Origin: Acidimicrobiia bacterium
GTDB taxonomy: Bacteria; Actinomycetota; Acidimicrobiia; Acidimicrobiales; Bin134
Reading direction: 5' to 3'
NCBI GenBank assembly: GCA_022822905.1
Contig: JAJDYE010000001.1
Span: forward strand, 1-39,595
Length of the DNA: 39,595 bases
The translations under genes and the position numbers were made by a program. This document shows, one piece after another, positions 16,772 through 24,945 of the stretch; the stretch's first letter is position 1; every line of letters starts with the position of its first letter. Under the pieces are notes generated by a model. It did no database searches. It was not told where the DNA came from and saw nothing but the letters and a program-made list of their open reading frames with translations.

Positions 16772-17956
16772 GTGAGAGGGGCCTCAGACTCCCGGCTGCT
16801 GCGGCTGTTGAATGGGCAGCGCATCGTCGATGCCATGTTCGATGCCGCCCCCCAGGGAATCTCCCGAGCAGACATCGCTCGTGTGACGGGGCTGTCCAAG
16901 CCGACCGTCTCCAACCTTGTGGCCGATTTGGAATCATCGGGGTTGATCCGCCTGGCCGAAACCCCGACCACATCGGGGAACGTAGGCCGGCCCGCCATGC
17001 TCTACGAGTTCGTGCCGGAGGCAGGGTTCGTTGTGGCCGCCGACATCGGCGCCACCAAGATCATCGTCGGCATCGCCAACCTCTTGGGCGCAGTTGTCGC
17101 CGAACAGGAACTGGAGACCGGACCGAACGCTGACACCGCGCTCAACCGTGTCGCGGAAACAGCACGTCAGATGCTGTCAGGGATCGGAGGTCGAGCCGGG
17201 TCGGCCTGCATCGGCGTCCCGGGCATCTATCGTCCGGCTGCTGACAGCGTCGAACAGGCCCTGAACCTTCCGGGTTTCGAGGGCCTGCGAGTACGGGCAA
17301 AGCTCGAAGATCTCCTCAACATGGATGTCCATGTGGACAATGATGTGAACCTGGCGGCGCTGGCCGAAGCCGACCTGGACATCGACCAAACCAACTTTGT
17401 GGCCATCTCGATCGGTACCGGAATCGGAATGGGCATCATCGTGGGCGGAGAGCTGTACCGCGGGGGAACCGGAGCCGCCGGGGAGGTGGGGTCGCTGGTC
17501 CTTCATGGCTCCCCCGCCGATTCCAGTGCCCCCCTCATCCTGGAAGACGTCTCGTCGGCACCCGCCATCCGCAAGCAATTCGGACAGGCCGTCGAATCCG
17601 GGTACGCGACAGAACTGCACGGCAGCGCCGACGTGCCGGAGATCTTCGACGCGGCCGCTCAGGGCAACCCGGCAGCCGTACATGTGTTGGAGGACGCGGC
17701 CGAAGCCATGGCGACCGCCGTCATGCACGTGTGCCTTGTCGTCGACCCAGAGCGGATTGTCTTCGGCGGCGGCGTGGGCGCCAATCCGGTGTTTGTGGAA
17801 GCTGTCAACGCCGAGCTGCGTCAACGGCTATCCCAGCCGGTGGAAGTCTTTGCCTCAACACTCGGACGGCGGGCCACGTTTCTCGGAGCGGTGGCACGGG
17901 CGCTCGACGAGCTGCACGAGTCGCTGGTAACCGACACGCTGGGGCGCCCGCGATGA
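16772..17956 (+). CDS. ROK family transcriptional regulator (NagC/XylR type)
   Basis: The 394-residue product starts with a winged helix-turn-helix (ISRADIARVTGLSKPTVSNLV, here parts: ISRADIARVTGLS, KPTVSNLVADL), followed by a ROK kinase-fold domain. DIGATK, DNDVNLAALAE, GTGIGMGIIVGG and FGGGVGANP mark its phosphate, catalytic, sugar and adenosine regions. The Cys-rich zinc motif of many ROK proteins is missing: after GAAGEVGS the sequence runs LVLHGSPADSSAP. Because the DND aspartate and DIGATK are kept, residual sugar kinase activity cannot be excluded. It heads a seven-gene operon and probably represses it until an amino sugar binds. Its stop overlaps the next gene by ATGA. Confidence 0.88.
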   Translation: MRGASDSRLLRLLNGQRIVDAMFDAAPQGISRADIARVTGLSKPTVSNLVADLESSGLIRLAETPTTSGNVGRPAMLYEFVPEAGFVVAADIGATKIIVGIANLLGAVVAEQELETGPNADTALNRVAETARQMLSGIGGRAGSACIGVPGIYRPAADSVEQALNLPGFEGLRVRAKLEDLLNMDVHVDNDVNLAALAEADLDIDQTNFVAISIGTGIGMGIIVGGELYRGGTGAAGEVGSLVLHGSPADSSAPLILEDVSSAPAIRKQFGQAVESGYATELHGSADVPEIFDAAAQGNPAAVHVLEDAAEAMATAVMHVCLVVDPERIVFGGGVGANPVFVEAVNAELRQRLSQPVEVFASTLGRRATFLGAVARALDELHESLVTDTLGRPR

Positions 17957-19200
17957 CCCCCGAGGCCGTCGCCGAGTCCGTGGATGCCGACGCGGTGGTC
18001 GATCTCCTTCAAGATGCCATCGGCATACCCAGCGTAACCCCTCACGAAGAAGACTTCGCCCGGTGGGTACACGATCAACTGGACGACAACGCCTGGGACC
18101 ACAGGCTCCTCGCTCCCTTTGGCGACACCCGGGCCAACGTTTACGCCAGCGTCGGCCATGGGCGCCCATCACTGGTCTTGGCGGGACATCTCGACACCGT
18201 GCATGCTGACGACTGGGCAAAACACTGGGCTGGAACCGAGCGGGCCAACCCCTTTGCCGCTTCGATCATCGGCCAAGAGATCTGGGGCCGAGGATCTGCC
18301 GACCAGAAAGCCGGCATCTGCGCCATCTTGGAGGCACTCCGGGCAATCCACCGGTCTGGTTGTCGGCCAAAGGGCTCGGTGACTGCGCTTTTCATTAGCG
18401 ACGAAGAATCAGGCCAACCCAGCAGCGGCGTTTCTGCCGGGATGAAAGCGGCAATAGCTGACGGGGAGGTCCAGCAAGACCATCCGGCGGACTTCCTCGT
18501 CTACACCGAGCCCACAACCTCGGCCATCTACACCGCGCAAATGGGCTTCCTCATCGCCGACATCGCACTGACCGGACAGTCGGCGTACTTCGGACGACCG
18601 GAACTGGGGGTGGACGCCTTGAAGGCCGGCCATCACCTCCTCACCGCGCTTTGGGAGCATTCCGACAACCTCCGCGCCCAACCAGCGCATCCGCTGATTG
18701 GAGAAGCATTCCTGCTCGTTACCGAAGTCCGATCTGGGGAAAGCATCGCGGTGCCCGGGCGGTTCGATCTGTCTTTGATCCGCAAGGTCCTTCCCCGAGA
18801 GAGCCTTGACGCAGCGGCGCAATCCATCCGAGATATCACCGCCCAAGTAGCCGCAGATCACGGTGTCGATGCCTCGGTGGAGTTCACCGCCCCCCGGGAT
18901 CACCCGGTTGGGGGCACACCCGACGAAACCCCGACTGACCATCCCGCGGTGCAAGCCCTCGGTGCGTCCATCTCCGCGACCACTGGCGATGAGCCCCGCA
19001 TTGAGGCTGCGCCGTATTGGTCGGAAAAGTCGTTCCTCTCCGCCATCGGCGTGCCCGGTGTGTACTTCGCGCCCGGAGACATCTCGAACGCCCACACACC
19101 GTTCGAGCGTGTGGAGATTGACGAACTCGTAACCGCCACCCGCACCTTGGCCCATTTTGTGGCGTCATGGTGCGGACTCGAACCAGCCCCAACCACCTAA
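17953..19200 (+). CDS. M20 family metallohydrolase (deacylase/peptidase)
   Basis: The 415-residue product has the di-zinc M20 motifs: LAGHLDTVH (His79, Asp81), GRGSADQKAG with the bridging Asp, SDEESG with the catalytic Glu pair, and ISNAHTPFE with the last His ligand. Relatives include ArgE, DapE and carboxypeptidase G2, which cleave N-acyl or peptide bonds. In this operon an N-deacylation of an imported amino sugar or amino-acid conjugate is likely, perhaps standing in for NagA, which is absent. ATG 17953 overlaps the ROK stop, showing translational coupling. Confidence 0.88.
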   Translation: MTPEAVAESVDADAVVDLLQDAIGIPSVTPHEEDFARWVHDQLDDNAWDHRLLAPFGDTRANVYASVGHGRPSLVLAGHLDTVHADDWAKHWAGTERANPFAASIIGQEIWGRGSADQKAGICAILEALRAIHRSGCRPKGSVTALFISDEESGQPSSGVSAGMKAAIADGEVQQDHPADFLVYTEPTTSAIYTAQMGFLIADIALTGQSAYFGRPELGVDALKAGHHLLTALWEHSDNLRAQPAHPLIGEAFLLVTEVRSGESIAVPGRFDLSLIRKVLPRESLDAAAQSIRDITAQVAADHGVDASVEFTAPRDHPVGGTPDETPTDHPAVQALGASISATTGDEPRIEAAPYWSEKSFLSAIGVPGVYFAPGDISNAHTPFERVEIDELVTATRTLAHFVASWCGLEPAPTT

Positions 19201-19233
19201 ATGCCCAACCACCAATTGAAAGAGGAGAAACCC

Positions 19234-20448
19234 ATGCAACCCCGAAAGAAATCGCGATGGCTCGTACTGGGCGCACTGCTCGCCGTCTTCGTTCTCCTGG
19301 CCGCAGCTTGCGGCAACGACGACGATGACAGCGGTAGCGACCCCACTGCCGCGCCCGCAACCGCCGCGCCCACTGCGGCGCCCGAACCGCCTGACGAACC
19401 CGACCCCGAGCCCGAGCCCACCGAGGAAGAGGCGCCGGCCATAGAGGCCCCGGTAACCCAGGGGCCGAATGGCGAGACGGCCAGCCCGTCTGGCGACATC
19501 GTCCTAACGGCCGATGAACTGGCCCAGATCCAAGAGGGTGGCTACACCGCGGCCTTGCTCTGGCACACCTCCGGCGCCTTCACCGACGCGGTGAGCCAGG
19601 GGGCTCGGGACGCCTTCGCTGAGATGGGCATCGATGTGGTGGTCGAAACCGAGGCCGGCTTCGACGCGGCCCAGCAGGCCAACGACGTTGAAACCGCCAT
19701 GGCGCTGAGTCCCGACATCATCCTCAGCCTCACCATCGACCCGGTCTCGGCCGCGGAAGGCTTCCGGCCTGCCGTCGATGCCGGTGTGCAGCTCGTGTTC
19801 TTGTCCACGACCCCGGAGGGGTATACGCAGGGCCAGGAATTCGTGGGCGTGGTGACCGACGACCTCGCCGCCATGGGCATTGCCGCCGCCAACCTGCTGG
19901 GCAACGCTCTGGGCGGTGAAGGCGAGATCGGCTACATCTTCCACGATGCCCCGTTCTACGTGACCAACCAGCGCGACCAGGCGTTCAAGGCTTGGATCGA
20001 GATCAACTTCCCCGGGATCGAGATCGTGGCTGAACAGGGTCTTGCCGATCCGGCTGCCGCAGAAGACATCGCCTCAGCCATGCTGACCCGCAACCCGGGC
20101 CTCGACGGCATCTACGCCCCGTGGTCGGCCGGACCGGCCGATGGCGTGCTGGCCGCGCTGCGGGCGGCAGGGGCCAGCGACGTGGCGGTTGTGACCATGG
20201 ACCTGGACACGAACGTCTCGCTCGACCTTGTGGAGGGCGGCAACATCGTGGGCATCGCGGCTGACGAGGCCTACGAGATCGGCCGGACAATGGCCACCGA
20301 GGGGGCCTATGGCCTGCTCGGGAAGCAAACACCGCCCTTCGTTGTTGTCCCTGCTATCGAGGTAACCGCTGACAACATCGTCGAGGCATACCGGGTATCG
20401 CTGGCCGCCGACCCGCCGCAAGAGGTGCTTGACGCTCTCGGCGGCTAA
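19234..20448 (+). CDS. sugar ABC transporter substrate-binding lipoprotein (RbsB/FrcB type)
   Basis: The 404-residue product begins with a basic signal and the lipobox LAAAC, then a low-complexity linker rich in Pro, Ala and Glu (about residues 35-85) that spaces the domain from the membrane. The remainder matches the periplasmic binding protein fold of ribose/fructose/xylose-type systems: two alternating alpha/beta domains with LSLTIDPVSAAEGF and VAVVTMDLD. ATG 19234 is set by AGAGGAG at 19221-19227; the in-frame ATG at 19201 would add an unneeded polar leader. It is followed by the matching permease 9 bp later. Confidence 0.87.
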   Translation: MQPRKKSRWLVLGALLAVFVLLAAACGNDDDDSGSDPTAAPATAAPTAAPEPPDEPDPEPEPTEEEAPAIEAPVTQGPNGETASPSGDIVLTADELAQIQEGGYTAALLWHTSGAFTDAVSQGARDAFAEMGIDVVVETEAGFDAAQQANDVETAMALSPDIILSLTIDPVSAAEGFRPAVDAGVQLVFLSTTPEGYTQGQEFVGVVTDDLAAMGIAAANLLGNALGGEGEIGYIFHDAPFYVTNQRDQAFKAWIEINFPGIEIVAEQGLADPAAAEDIASAMLTRNPGLDGIYAPWSAGPADGVLAALRAAGASDVAVVTMDLDTNVSLDLVEGGNIVGIAADEAYEIGRTMATEGAYGLLGKQTPPFVVVPAIEVTADNIVEAYRVSLAADPPQEVLDALGG

Positions 20449-20457
20449 GCCTGACAG

Positions 20458-21468
20458 GTGATTCGGAAGTCGATCAGCAAACAGGCCCCGACCGGTCTCC
20501 CCTCCCCGGTCGGGGCTTGGATCGACCGCTATCGACATGACGGCGGACTGCGCCAGTACGTCGTCTACTTGGCTTTCGCGCTGATTCTGGCCACGTTCAG
20601 CATCATCCTGCACGACGACGGGTTTCTCAGTTCCTCCAACTTGCTCAATATCGGTAGGCAGGCTGCGCCGATCGCGGTCATGGCAGTGGGGATGGCCTTC
20701 GCCCTTGCCGCAGGCGAGATCGACCTCTCGGTTGGCTCGGTGGTGGCGCTGTCATCCCTGGTGGCTGCGGAACTAGTGGGCAACTATGGATTCCTGGCCG
20801 GCGCGCTGGCCGCGCTCGGGGCATCGGCGCTCGTGGGGATAGTGAACGGGCTCATATCGGTCAAGGTGCGAATCCCGTCCTTTCTGGTCACCCTGGGCAT
20901 GCTGGGCATCATCAGCGGGATCGCCCGCAATTGGAATGACTTGCAGTCACTCCCCATTCGCAACGACCGGTTCAGCGGGATATTCGGCGCGGGAGGTCTG
21001 GGTCCCGTCTCCTCGCTTCTGATCTGGATCGTCATTGTCGGCGCACTCGGACACTTTGCACTGAACCACCTGCGCTGGGGACGCCATGTGCTGTCCACCG
21101 GTGCCGACCGCGATGCAGCCAACGCAGTCGGAATCAACACCGCTCGGGTGAAGATCTCCGCGCTGGTGGCCAGCGCGACCGCGGCGGGCTTTGCCGGGAT
21201 TCTTCTCGCCGGTCGCCTCAGCATCGGCCGTCACGATCTAGGGGAGGACTACCTGCTCACCGTCATCGCCGCGGTGGTGATCGGCGGAACGAACTTGTTC
21301 GGCGGCCGGGCATCCATTCTTGGAGCTGTCACCGGCGCCCTCATCATGGCCATGCTCAACAACGGCCTCATCCTCATGGGGCTCGAAGTGGCCGACCAGC
21401 TCATCGCCCGGGGTGTGATCATCATCTTGGCCGTGGCCCTGAGCATGCGAGAAGCCAAGGAGCTCTGA
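20458..21468 (+). CDS. sugar ABC transporter permease (RbsC/FrcC type)
   Basis: The 336-residue integral membrane protein has about nine to ten hydrophobic segments and the permease-2 family landmarks: GMAFALAAGEIDLSVGSVVAL near the N-terminus (piecewise AAGEIDLSVGS), IPSFLVTLGMLGI, GRHVLSTGADRDAANAVGI, and the C-terminal TNLFGGRASILGAVTGALIM with NNGLILMG. This is the RbsC/XylH/FrcC group that transports free monosaccharides. GTG 20458 follows the lipoprotein stop closely. It pairs with the lipoprotein upstream and the ATPase encoded one gene downstream. Confidence 0.88.
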   Translation: MIRKSISKQAPTGLPSPVGAWIDRYRHDGGLRQYVVYLAFALILATFSIILHDDGFLSSSNLLNIGRQAAPIAVMAVGMAFALAAGEIDLSVGSVVALSSLVAAELVGNYGFLAGALAALGASALVGIVNGLISVKVRIPSFLVTLGMLGIISGIARNWNDLQSLPIRNDRFSGIFGAGGLGPVSSLLIWIVIVGALGHFALNHLRWGRHVLSTGADRDAANAVGINTARVKISALVASATAAGFAGILLAGRLSIGRHDLGEDYLLTVIAAVVIGGTNLFGGRASILGAVTGALIMAMLNNGLILMGLEVADQLIARGVIIILAVALSMREAKEL

Positions 21469-21470
21469 CG

Positions 21471-22685
21471 GTGTTCCTGCGATCGCTGATGGACAAGAAC
21501 CCGGCCTTTCTGGAGGCGGTTGTGGCGCTGCATCAGGCCGGTTCCCTTCCCGCCAACAGCTACGCATTGGACCTCGACGCCATGGCCGCCAACACCTCGC
21601 ATCTCATGGGTGAGGCGAGGGGGCTTGGGCTGAGCGTGTACGCCATGACCAAGCAGGTGGGAAGGGCGCCGGGCGCACTCGAAGCGATTTCCGCCGCGGG
21701 GGCGGACGGCTATGTGGCGGTGGACATGGCCTGCGCCCGGCCCATTGCCGCCCAGGGGCACAATCTCGGGCACCTCGGACACCTCGTGCAGGTGCCCGCG
21801 GCCGAAACCGGCGAAGCCGCGGCCATGCAGCCCGACTACTGGACGGTGTTCTCGCCCAACAAAGCGGCAGAAGTCTCGGCTGCGGCCACCCGCCTCGGAC
21901 GGGTCCAAGATCTGCTGGTACGGGTGTTCGCTCCCGGCGACGAGTTCTACTCGGGCCACGAGGGTGGCGTCCCGCTCGAAGAGCTGCCCGGGATGCTCCA
22001 CCACATCAGCGGCCTGCCAGGGATCCGGTTTGCCGGCCTCACCACGTTCCCGGCGCTGCTCTTCGACCCGGACAGCGGCGGGGCACGAACCACTCCCAAC
22101 ATGGCCACCCTGGCTCGGGCCGCAGAAACTGCCCAACAGCACTTCGGCCATGAGGACCGAGGGTTGCTCCAGATCAATGCCCCGGGCACCACGTCGACGG
22201 CAGTGCTGGCCCAGCTTGCCGAAGCCGGCGCCACGCAAGTGGAACCGGGCCATGGCCTCACCGGCACCACGCCCCTGCATGCGGTTCGCGACCTGCCCGA
22301 ACAACCCGCGGTTTGCTATGTCACCGAGATCGCCCATGTCCATCAGGGCATCCCGTTCTGCTTCGGCGGCGGTCTCTACATCGACCCCGTATTCGGCGAC
22401 TACCAGACCACTGCCGTTGTCGCTCACGACCCGAGCGAGGCGGCAACAAAGGCGATGCCCGTGGACATGCCCGACCCTGCCGCCATCGACTACTACGCCA
22501 AACTCAGGCCTGAATCCGGCCGCATGGTCAGCGAGGGCGACACCGTGGTCTTCGGCTTCCGCATCCAGGCCTTTGTGACCAGGGCTTTTGTCGTCGGCGT
22601 TGCCGGTGTGCGGTCGGGAGCGGCGTCGGTGTCCGGTGTCTGGGATGTGCTGGGCAACCCTGTGGCCTGGAAAGGCCAGCGATGA
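21471..22685 (+). CDS. YhfX-like PLP enzyme (alanine racemase fold)
   Basis: The 404-residue product begins like an alanine racemase barrel: SYALDLDAMAANTSHL then VYAMTKQVGR, where Lys61 would bind PLP. Later segments GYVAVDMA, VEPGHGLTGTTPLHA and CFGGGLYIDPVFG resemble the E. coli YhfX group, whose substrate is unknown. A racemase, epimerase or PLP-dependent lyase role on an amino compound is inferred. The gene is placed between permease (2 bp gap) and ATPase (4-bp overlap) of one transporter, so it is very likely made with it and acts on the imported compound or a product. Confidence 0.78.
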   Translation: MFLRSLMDKNPAFLEAVVALHQAGSLPANSYALDLDAMAANTSHLMGEARGLGLSVYAMTKQVGRAPGALEAISAAGADGYVAVDMACARPIAAQGHNLGHLGHLVQVPAAETGEAAAMQPDYWTVFSPNKAAEVSAAATRLGRVQDLLVRVFAPGDEFYSGHEGGVPLEELPGMLHHISGLPGIRFAGLTTFPALLFDPDSGGARTTPNMATLARAAETAQQHFGHEDRGLLQINAPGTTSTAVLAQLAEAGATQVEPGHGLTGTTPLHAVRDLPEQPAVCYVTEIAHVHQGIPFCFGGGLYIDPVFGDYQTTAVVAHDPSEAATKAMPVDMPDPAAIDYYAKLRPESGRMVSEGDTVVFGFRIQAFVTRAFVVGVAGVRSGAASVSGVWDVLGNPVAWKGQR

Positions 22686-23443
22686 GCACGGCCCCAGCGT
22701 TGGTCGCCTCCGGAATCTCCAAGTCATTCCGAGCTGTGCAGGCCCTCGACGACGTGTCCATCGAGCTTCACCACGGCCGGGTCACTGCCCTGCTGGGCGA
22801 CAACGGCGCAGGAAAATCAACCCTGGTGAAGTGCATCTCCGGCCTGTACCAGCCTGACGCCGGCCGAATATTCGTTCAAGGGTCAGAGCACCGCATCGGC
22901 TCATCCCGCCACGCCCGAGAACTGGGCATTGAAACCGTTCATCAAACGCTGTCGGTGATCGACCCCCTTGATGTGGCGGAGAACCTCTTCTTGAATCGAG
23001 AGCACACCCGAGGGGGATGGTTGGGTGCCCGCATCGGCCTGCTCGACAAACGGCGCATGCGCAACGAATGCGCCGACACGCTCGCCCGTCTCGACATTCG
23101 AATTCCCTCGCTTCGGCGATCGGCCGGCTCGCTTTCCGGTGGGCAACGCCAAGCCGTTGCCATTGGCCGGGCAGTTTCCTGGGGCCAGCAGATCGTCTTG
23201 CTCGATGAGCCCGCTGCCGCCCTCGGCGTCGAGCAGACCCAGCGAGTTCTGGATCTCATCGTCAACCTGCGCGACCAAGGGGTAGCAGTACTGCTCATTA
23301 CCCACAACATGGACCGGGTACTGGCAGTTTGCGATCAGGCAGTCGTGCTCTACCAAGGCCGGAAGTGCGCCGAAGTGGACGTGGCCGACGTCACGAAAGA
23401 CGACCTGGTGTCATACATAACCGGGGCCCGTAGCGCCGGCTGA
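22682..23443 (+). CDS. sugar ABC transporter ATP-binding protein, single domain (FrcA type)
   Basis: The 253-residue product has Walker A (GDNGAGKST), the signature LSGGQRQAV and Walker B (IVLLDEPAAALG). The PAAALG wording is that of RbsA/XylG-type sugar ATPases, but only one ABC domain is present, as in FrcA, instead of the usual tandem pair, so a homodimer is expected. ATG 22682 overlaps the stop of the YhfX-like gene (ATGA). It completes the transporter formed with the lipoprotein at 19234 and the permease at 20458. Confidence 0.88.
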   Translation: MSTAPALVASGISKSFRAVQALDDVSIELHHGRVTALLGDNGAGKSTLVKCISGLYQPDAGRIFVQGSEHRIGSSRHARELGIETVHQTLSVIDPLDVAENLFLNREHTRGGWLGARIGLLDKRRMRNECADTLARLDIRIPSLRRSAGSLSGGQRQAVAIGRAVSWGQQIVLLDEPAAALGVEQTQRVLDLIVNLRDQGVAVLLITHNMDRVLAVCDQAVVLYQGRKCAEVDVADVTKDDLVSYITGARSAG

Positions 23444-23460
23444 AGCGCCGGAGTCCGGTT

Positions 23461-24204
23461 GTGAAGGTCTTCATCGCGGCGGATGCCTCAGAGGCTGCCG
23501 ACAAAGCAGCCGACATTGTGGAGAACGTCGTCCGGTCGAGACCTCGGCCGCGCCTCGGGATGGCGACCGGCAGCACCATGGTCGGCGTCTACCAATCGCT
23601 AGTCGATCGGTGCCAGACCGGGGCGCTCAGCTTTGCTGAAACGTCCATCTACTTGCTCGACGAGTACGTGGGCCTCGACTCCGACCATCCGCAGGCATTC
23701 CGAAACGTGATCAGGGCAGGTCTCGCCGACCTCGTCGACCTGAGAGATGACGCAGTGTTCGGGCCCGACGGGAGCCCACCCGACCTCGAGGCTGAGGCTC
23801 AGCGCTACGAGCAACTGGTCACTGAGGCCTGCATCGACATCCAACTTCTCGGTATCGGCGGCAACGGGCACATCGCCTTCAACGAACCAGGCGCTTCATT
23901 CGAAGGGCTGTCAAGCGTCGTCACGTTGAGCGAGAAAACCCGACGGGACAATGCCCGGTTCTTCGCCTCGATTGACGATGTCCCCCGCCAGGCGATATCT
24001 CAAGGAATCGGAACCATCTTGCGAGCAAGAGCGATACTTCTAGTAGCACTCGGTGCCCACAAGGCCCGTCCAATCTGTGATGCCCTCATAGGACCCGTTT
24101 CGATTGAGACTCCGGCCTCCGCAATTCGACTGCACCCTGATGTCTCCGTGGTCCTGGATGCTGAGGCGGCTTCGCTGTTGCCGGCGGCCAAGTCGGAAAG
24201 CTGA
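23461..24204 (+). CDS. nagB: glucosamine-6-phosphate deaminase
   Basis: The 247-residue product matches NagB in length and motifs: GMATGST (phosphate loop, about 33-39), LLDEYVGL with the proton-transfer Asp, and LGIGGNGHIAFNEPG with the catalytic His. NagB converts glucosamine 6-phosphate to fructose 6-phosphate and ammonia in the cytoplasm. The start is a GTG 17 bp after the ATPase stop. As last gene of the operon it identifies the imported compound as a probable source of an amino sugar. The related 6-phosphogluconolactonase family differs at the NEPG region, so the call is firm. It converges with the RibA gene 7 bp on. Confidence 0.9.
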   Translation: MKVFIAADASEAADKAADIVENVVRSRPRPRLGMATGSTMVGVYQSLVDRCQTGALSFAETSIYLLDEYVGLDSDHPQAFRNVIRAGLADLVDLRDDAVFGPDGSPPDLEAEAQRYEQLVTEACIDIQLLGIGGNGHIAFNEPGASFEGLSSVVTLSEKTRRDNARFFASIDDVPRQAISQGIGTILRARAILLVALGAHKARPICDALIGPVSIETPASAIRLHPDVSVVLDAEAASLLPAAKSES

Positions 24205-24211
24205 ACTCCGG

Positions 24212-24820
24212 CTACACCAAGTCCAATAGGTGGCCGAGGCGTTGTTGTTTGGTGCGGAGGTAGTCCACGTTCTCGCTTCTGGGGGGAACTACCAGAGGAA
24301 CCCGGCGGGCGATCTCCAGGCCGAAGGAGGCCAGGCTGTCGAGTTTGGTGGGGTTGTTGGTCATCAGCGCCGCTCGCGTGACCCCCAGCTCGGCCAGGAT
24401 GGCCGCTCCGACGCCGTAGTTGCGGTCGTCCACCGGCAGGCCGAGTTCCAAGTTGGCGTCCACCGTGTCCCGCCCCTGGTCTTGAAGGGCATAGGCCTGA
24501 AGTTTGTGCCCGATGCCGATGCCCCTTCCCTCATGGCCCCGCATGTACACCAGCACGCCGGTGCCGCAGGCCGCGATGGCGTCCATGGCCGCGTGCAGCT
24601 GAGCCCCGCAGTCGCAGCGCCACGAGCCGAACACATCCCCAGTGAGACATTCGCTGTGTACCCGCACCAAGACCTCGGCGACGCCCGTTATGTCGCCGAG
24701 GGTGAACGCCACATGCTCCACGCCGTCGTCCATCGACTCGAAGGCGTGGCAGGCGAATCGCCCCCATCTCATAGGCACCTCAGTGGTGGCTACCAGCCTG
24801 ATCTTTGGTTGGCGTCCCAT
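24212..24820 (-). CDS. ribA: GTP cyclohydrolase II
   Basis: The 202-residue product is a monofunctional RibA. It contains the zinc ligands in HSECLTGDVFGSWRCDCG (three Cys), the catalytic region YMRGHEGRGIGIGHKL, and LMTNNPTKL. RibA opens GTP to give the first riboflavin precursor, needed for FMN, FAD and also the deazaflavin precursor pathway. ATG 24820 gives the usual family length; the open frame continues upstream but without family similarity. No FMN riboswitch motif was seen upstream. Confidence 0.9.
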   Translation of the reverse strand: MGRQPKIRLVATTEVPMRWGRFACHAFESMDDGVEHVAFTLGDITGVAEVLVRVHSECLTGDVFGSWRCDCGAQLHAAMDAIAACGTGVLVYMRGHEGRGIGIGHKLQAYALQDQGRDTVDANLELGLPVDDRNYGVGAAILAELGVTRAALMTNNPTKLDSLASFGLEIARRVPLVVPPRSENVDYLRTKQQRLGHLLDLV

Positions 24821-24842
24821 TAGCTGGCCCCGAGAGTACCCC

Positions 24843-24906
24843 TGCCAGCAGTGAAACTGGCAGCCAAAGGGGACTACGTGCTGGCAAAGGAGGGCTCGGC
24901 TTTGCC
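24843..24906 (+). promoter_or_regulatory. overlapping alternative hairpins between ribA and LLM gene
   Basis: TGCCAG (24843-24848) can pair with CTGGCA (24857-24862), while the longer TGCCAGCA (24843-24850) can pair with TGCTGGCA (24879-24886); that second partner overlaps GGCAAAG (24883-24889), which pairs with CTTTGCC (24900-24906). The stems exclude one another. The region is upstream of the likely transcription start of the LLM gene, so a DNA-level role is also possible. Confidence 0.3.
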
Positions 24907-24933
24907 AAAGCAAGGGGGAGAGCCAAAGCGACA

Positions 24934-24939
24934 TACGCT
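24934..24939 (+). promoter_or_regulatory. -10-like hexamer of a probable leaderless start
   Basis: TACGCT ends six bases before ATG 24946, the same spacing as for the other luciferase-like gene at 15657. No Shine-Dalgarno fits between. Confidence 0.45.
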
Positions 24940-24945
24940 CTGGGC

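Noticed and set aside
23461..24204. 6-phosphogluconolactonase instead of NagB
   Set aside because: LLDEYVGL and GIGGNGHIAFNEPG fit NagB, and the operon context is an amino-sugar type transporter with a ROK regulator.
24821..24945. FMN riboswitch upstream of ribA
   Set aside because: The conserved RFN-element segments are not present on the minus strand and the spacer is short.
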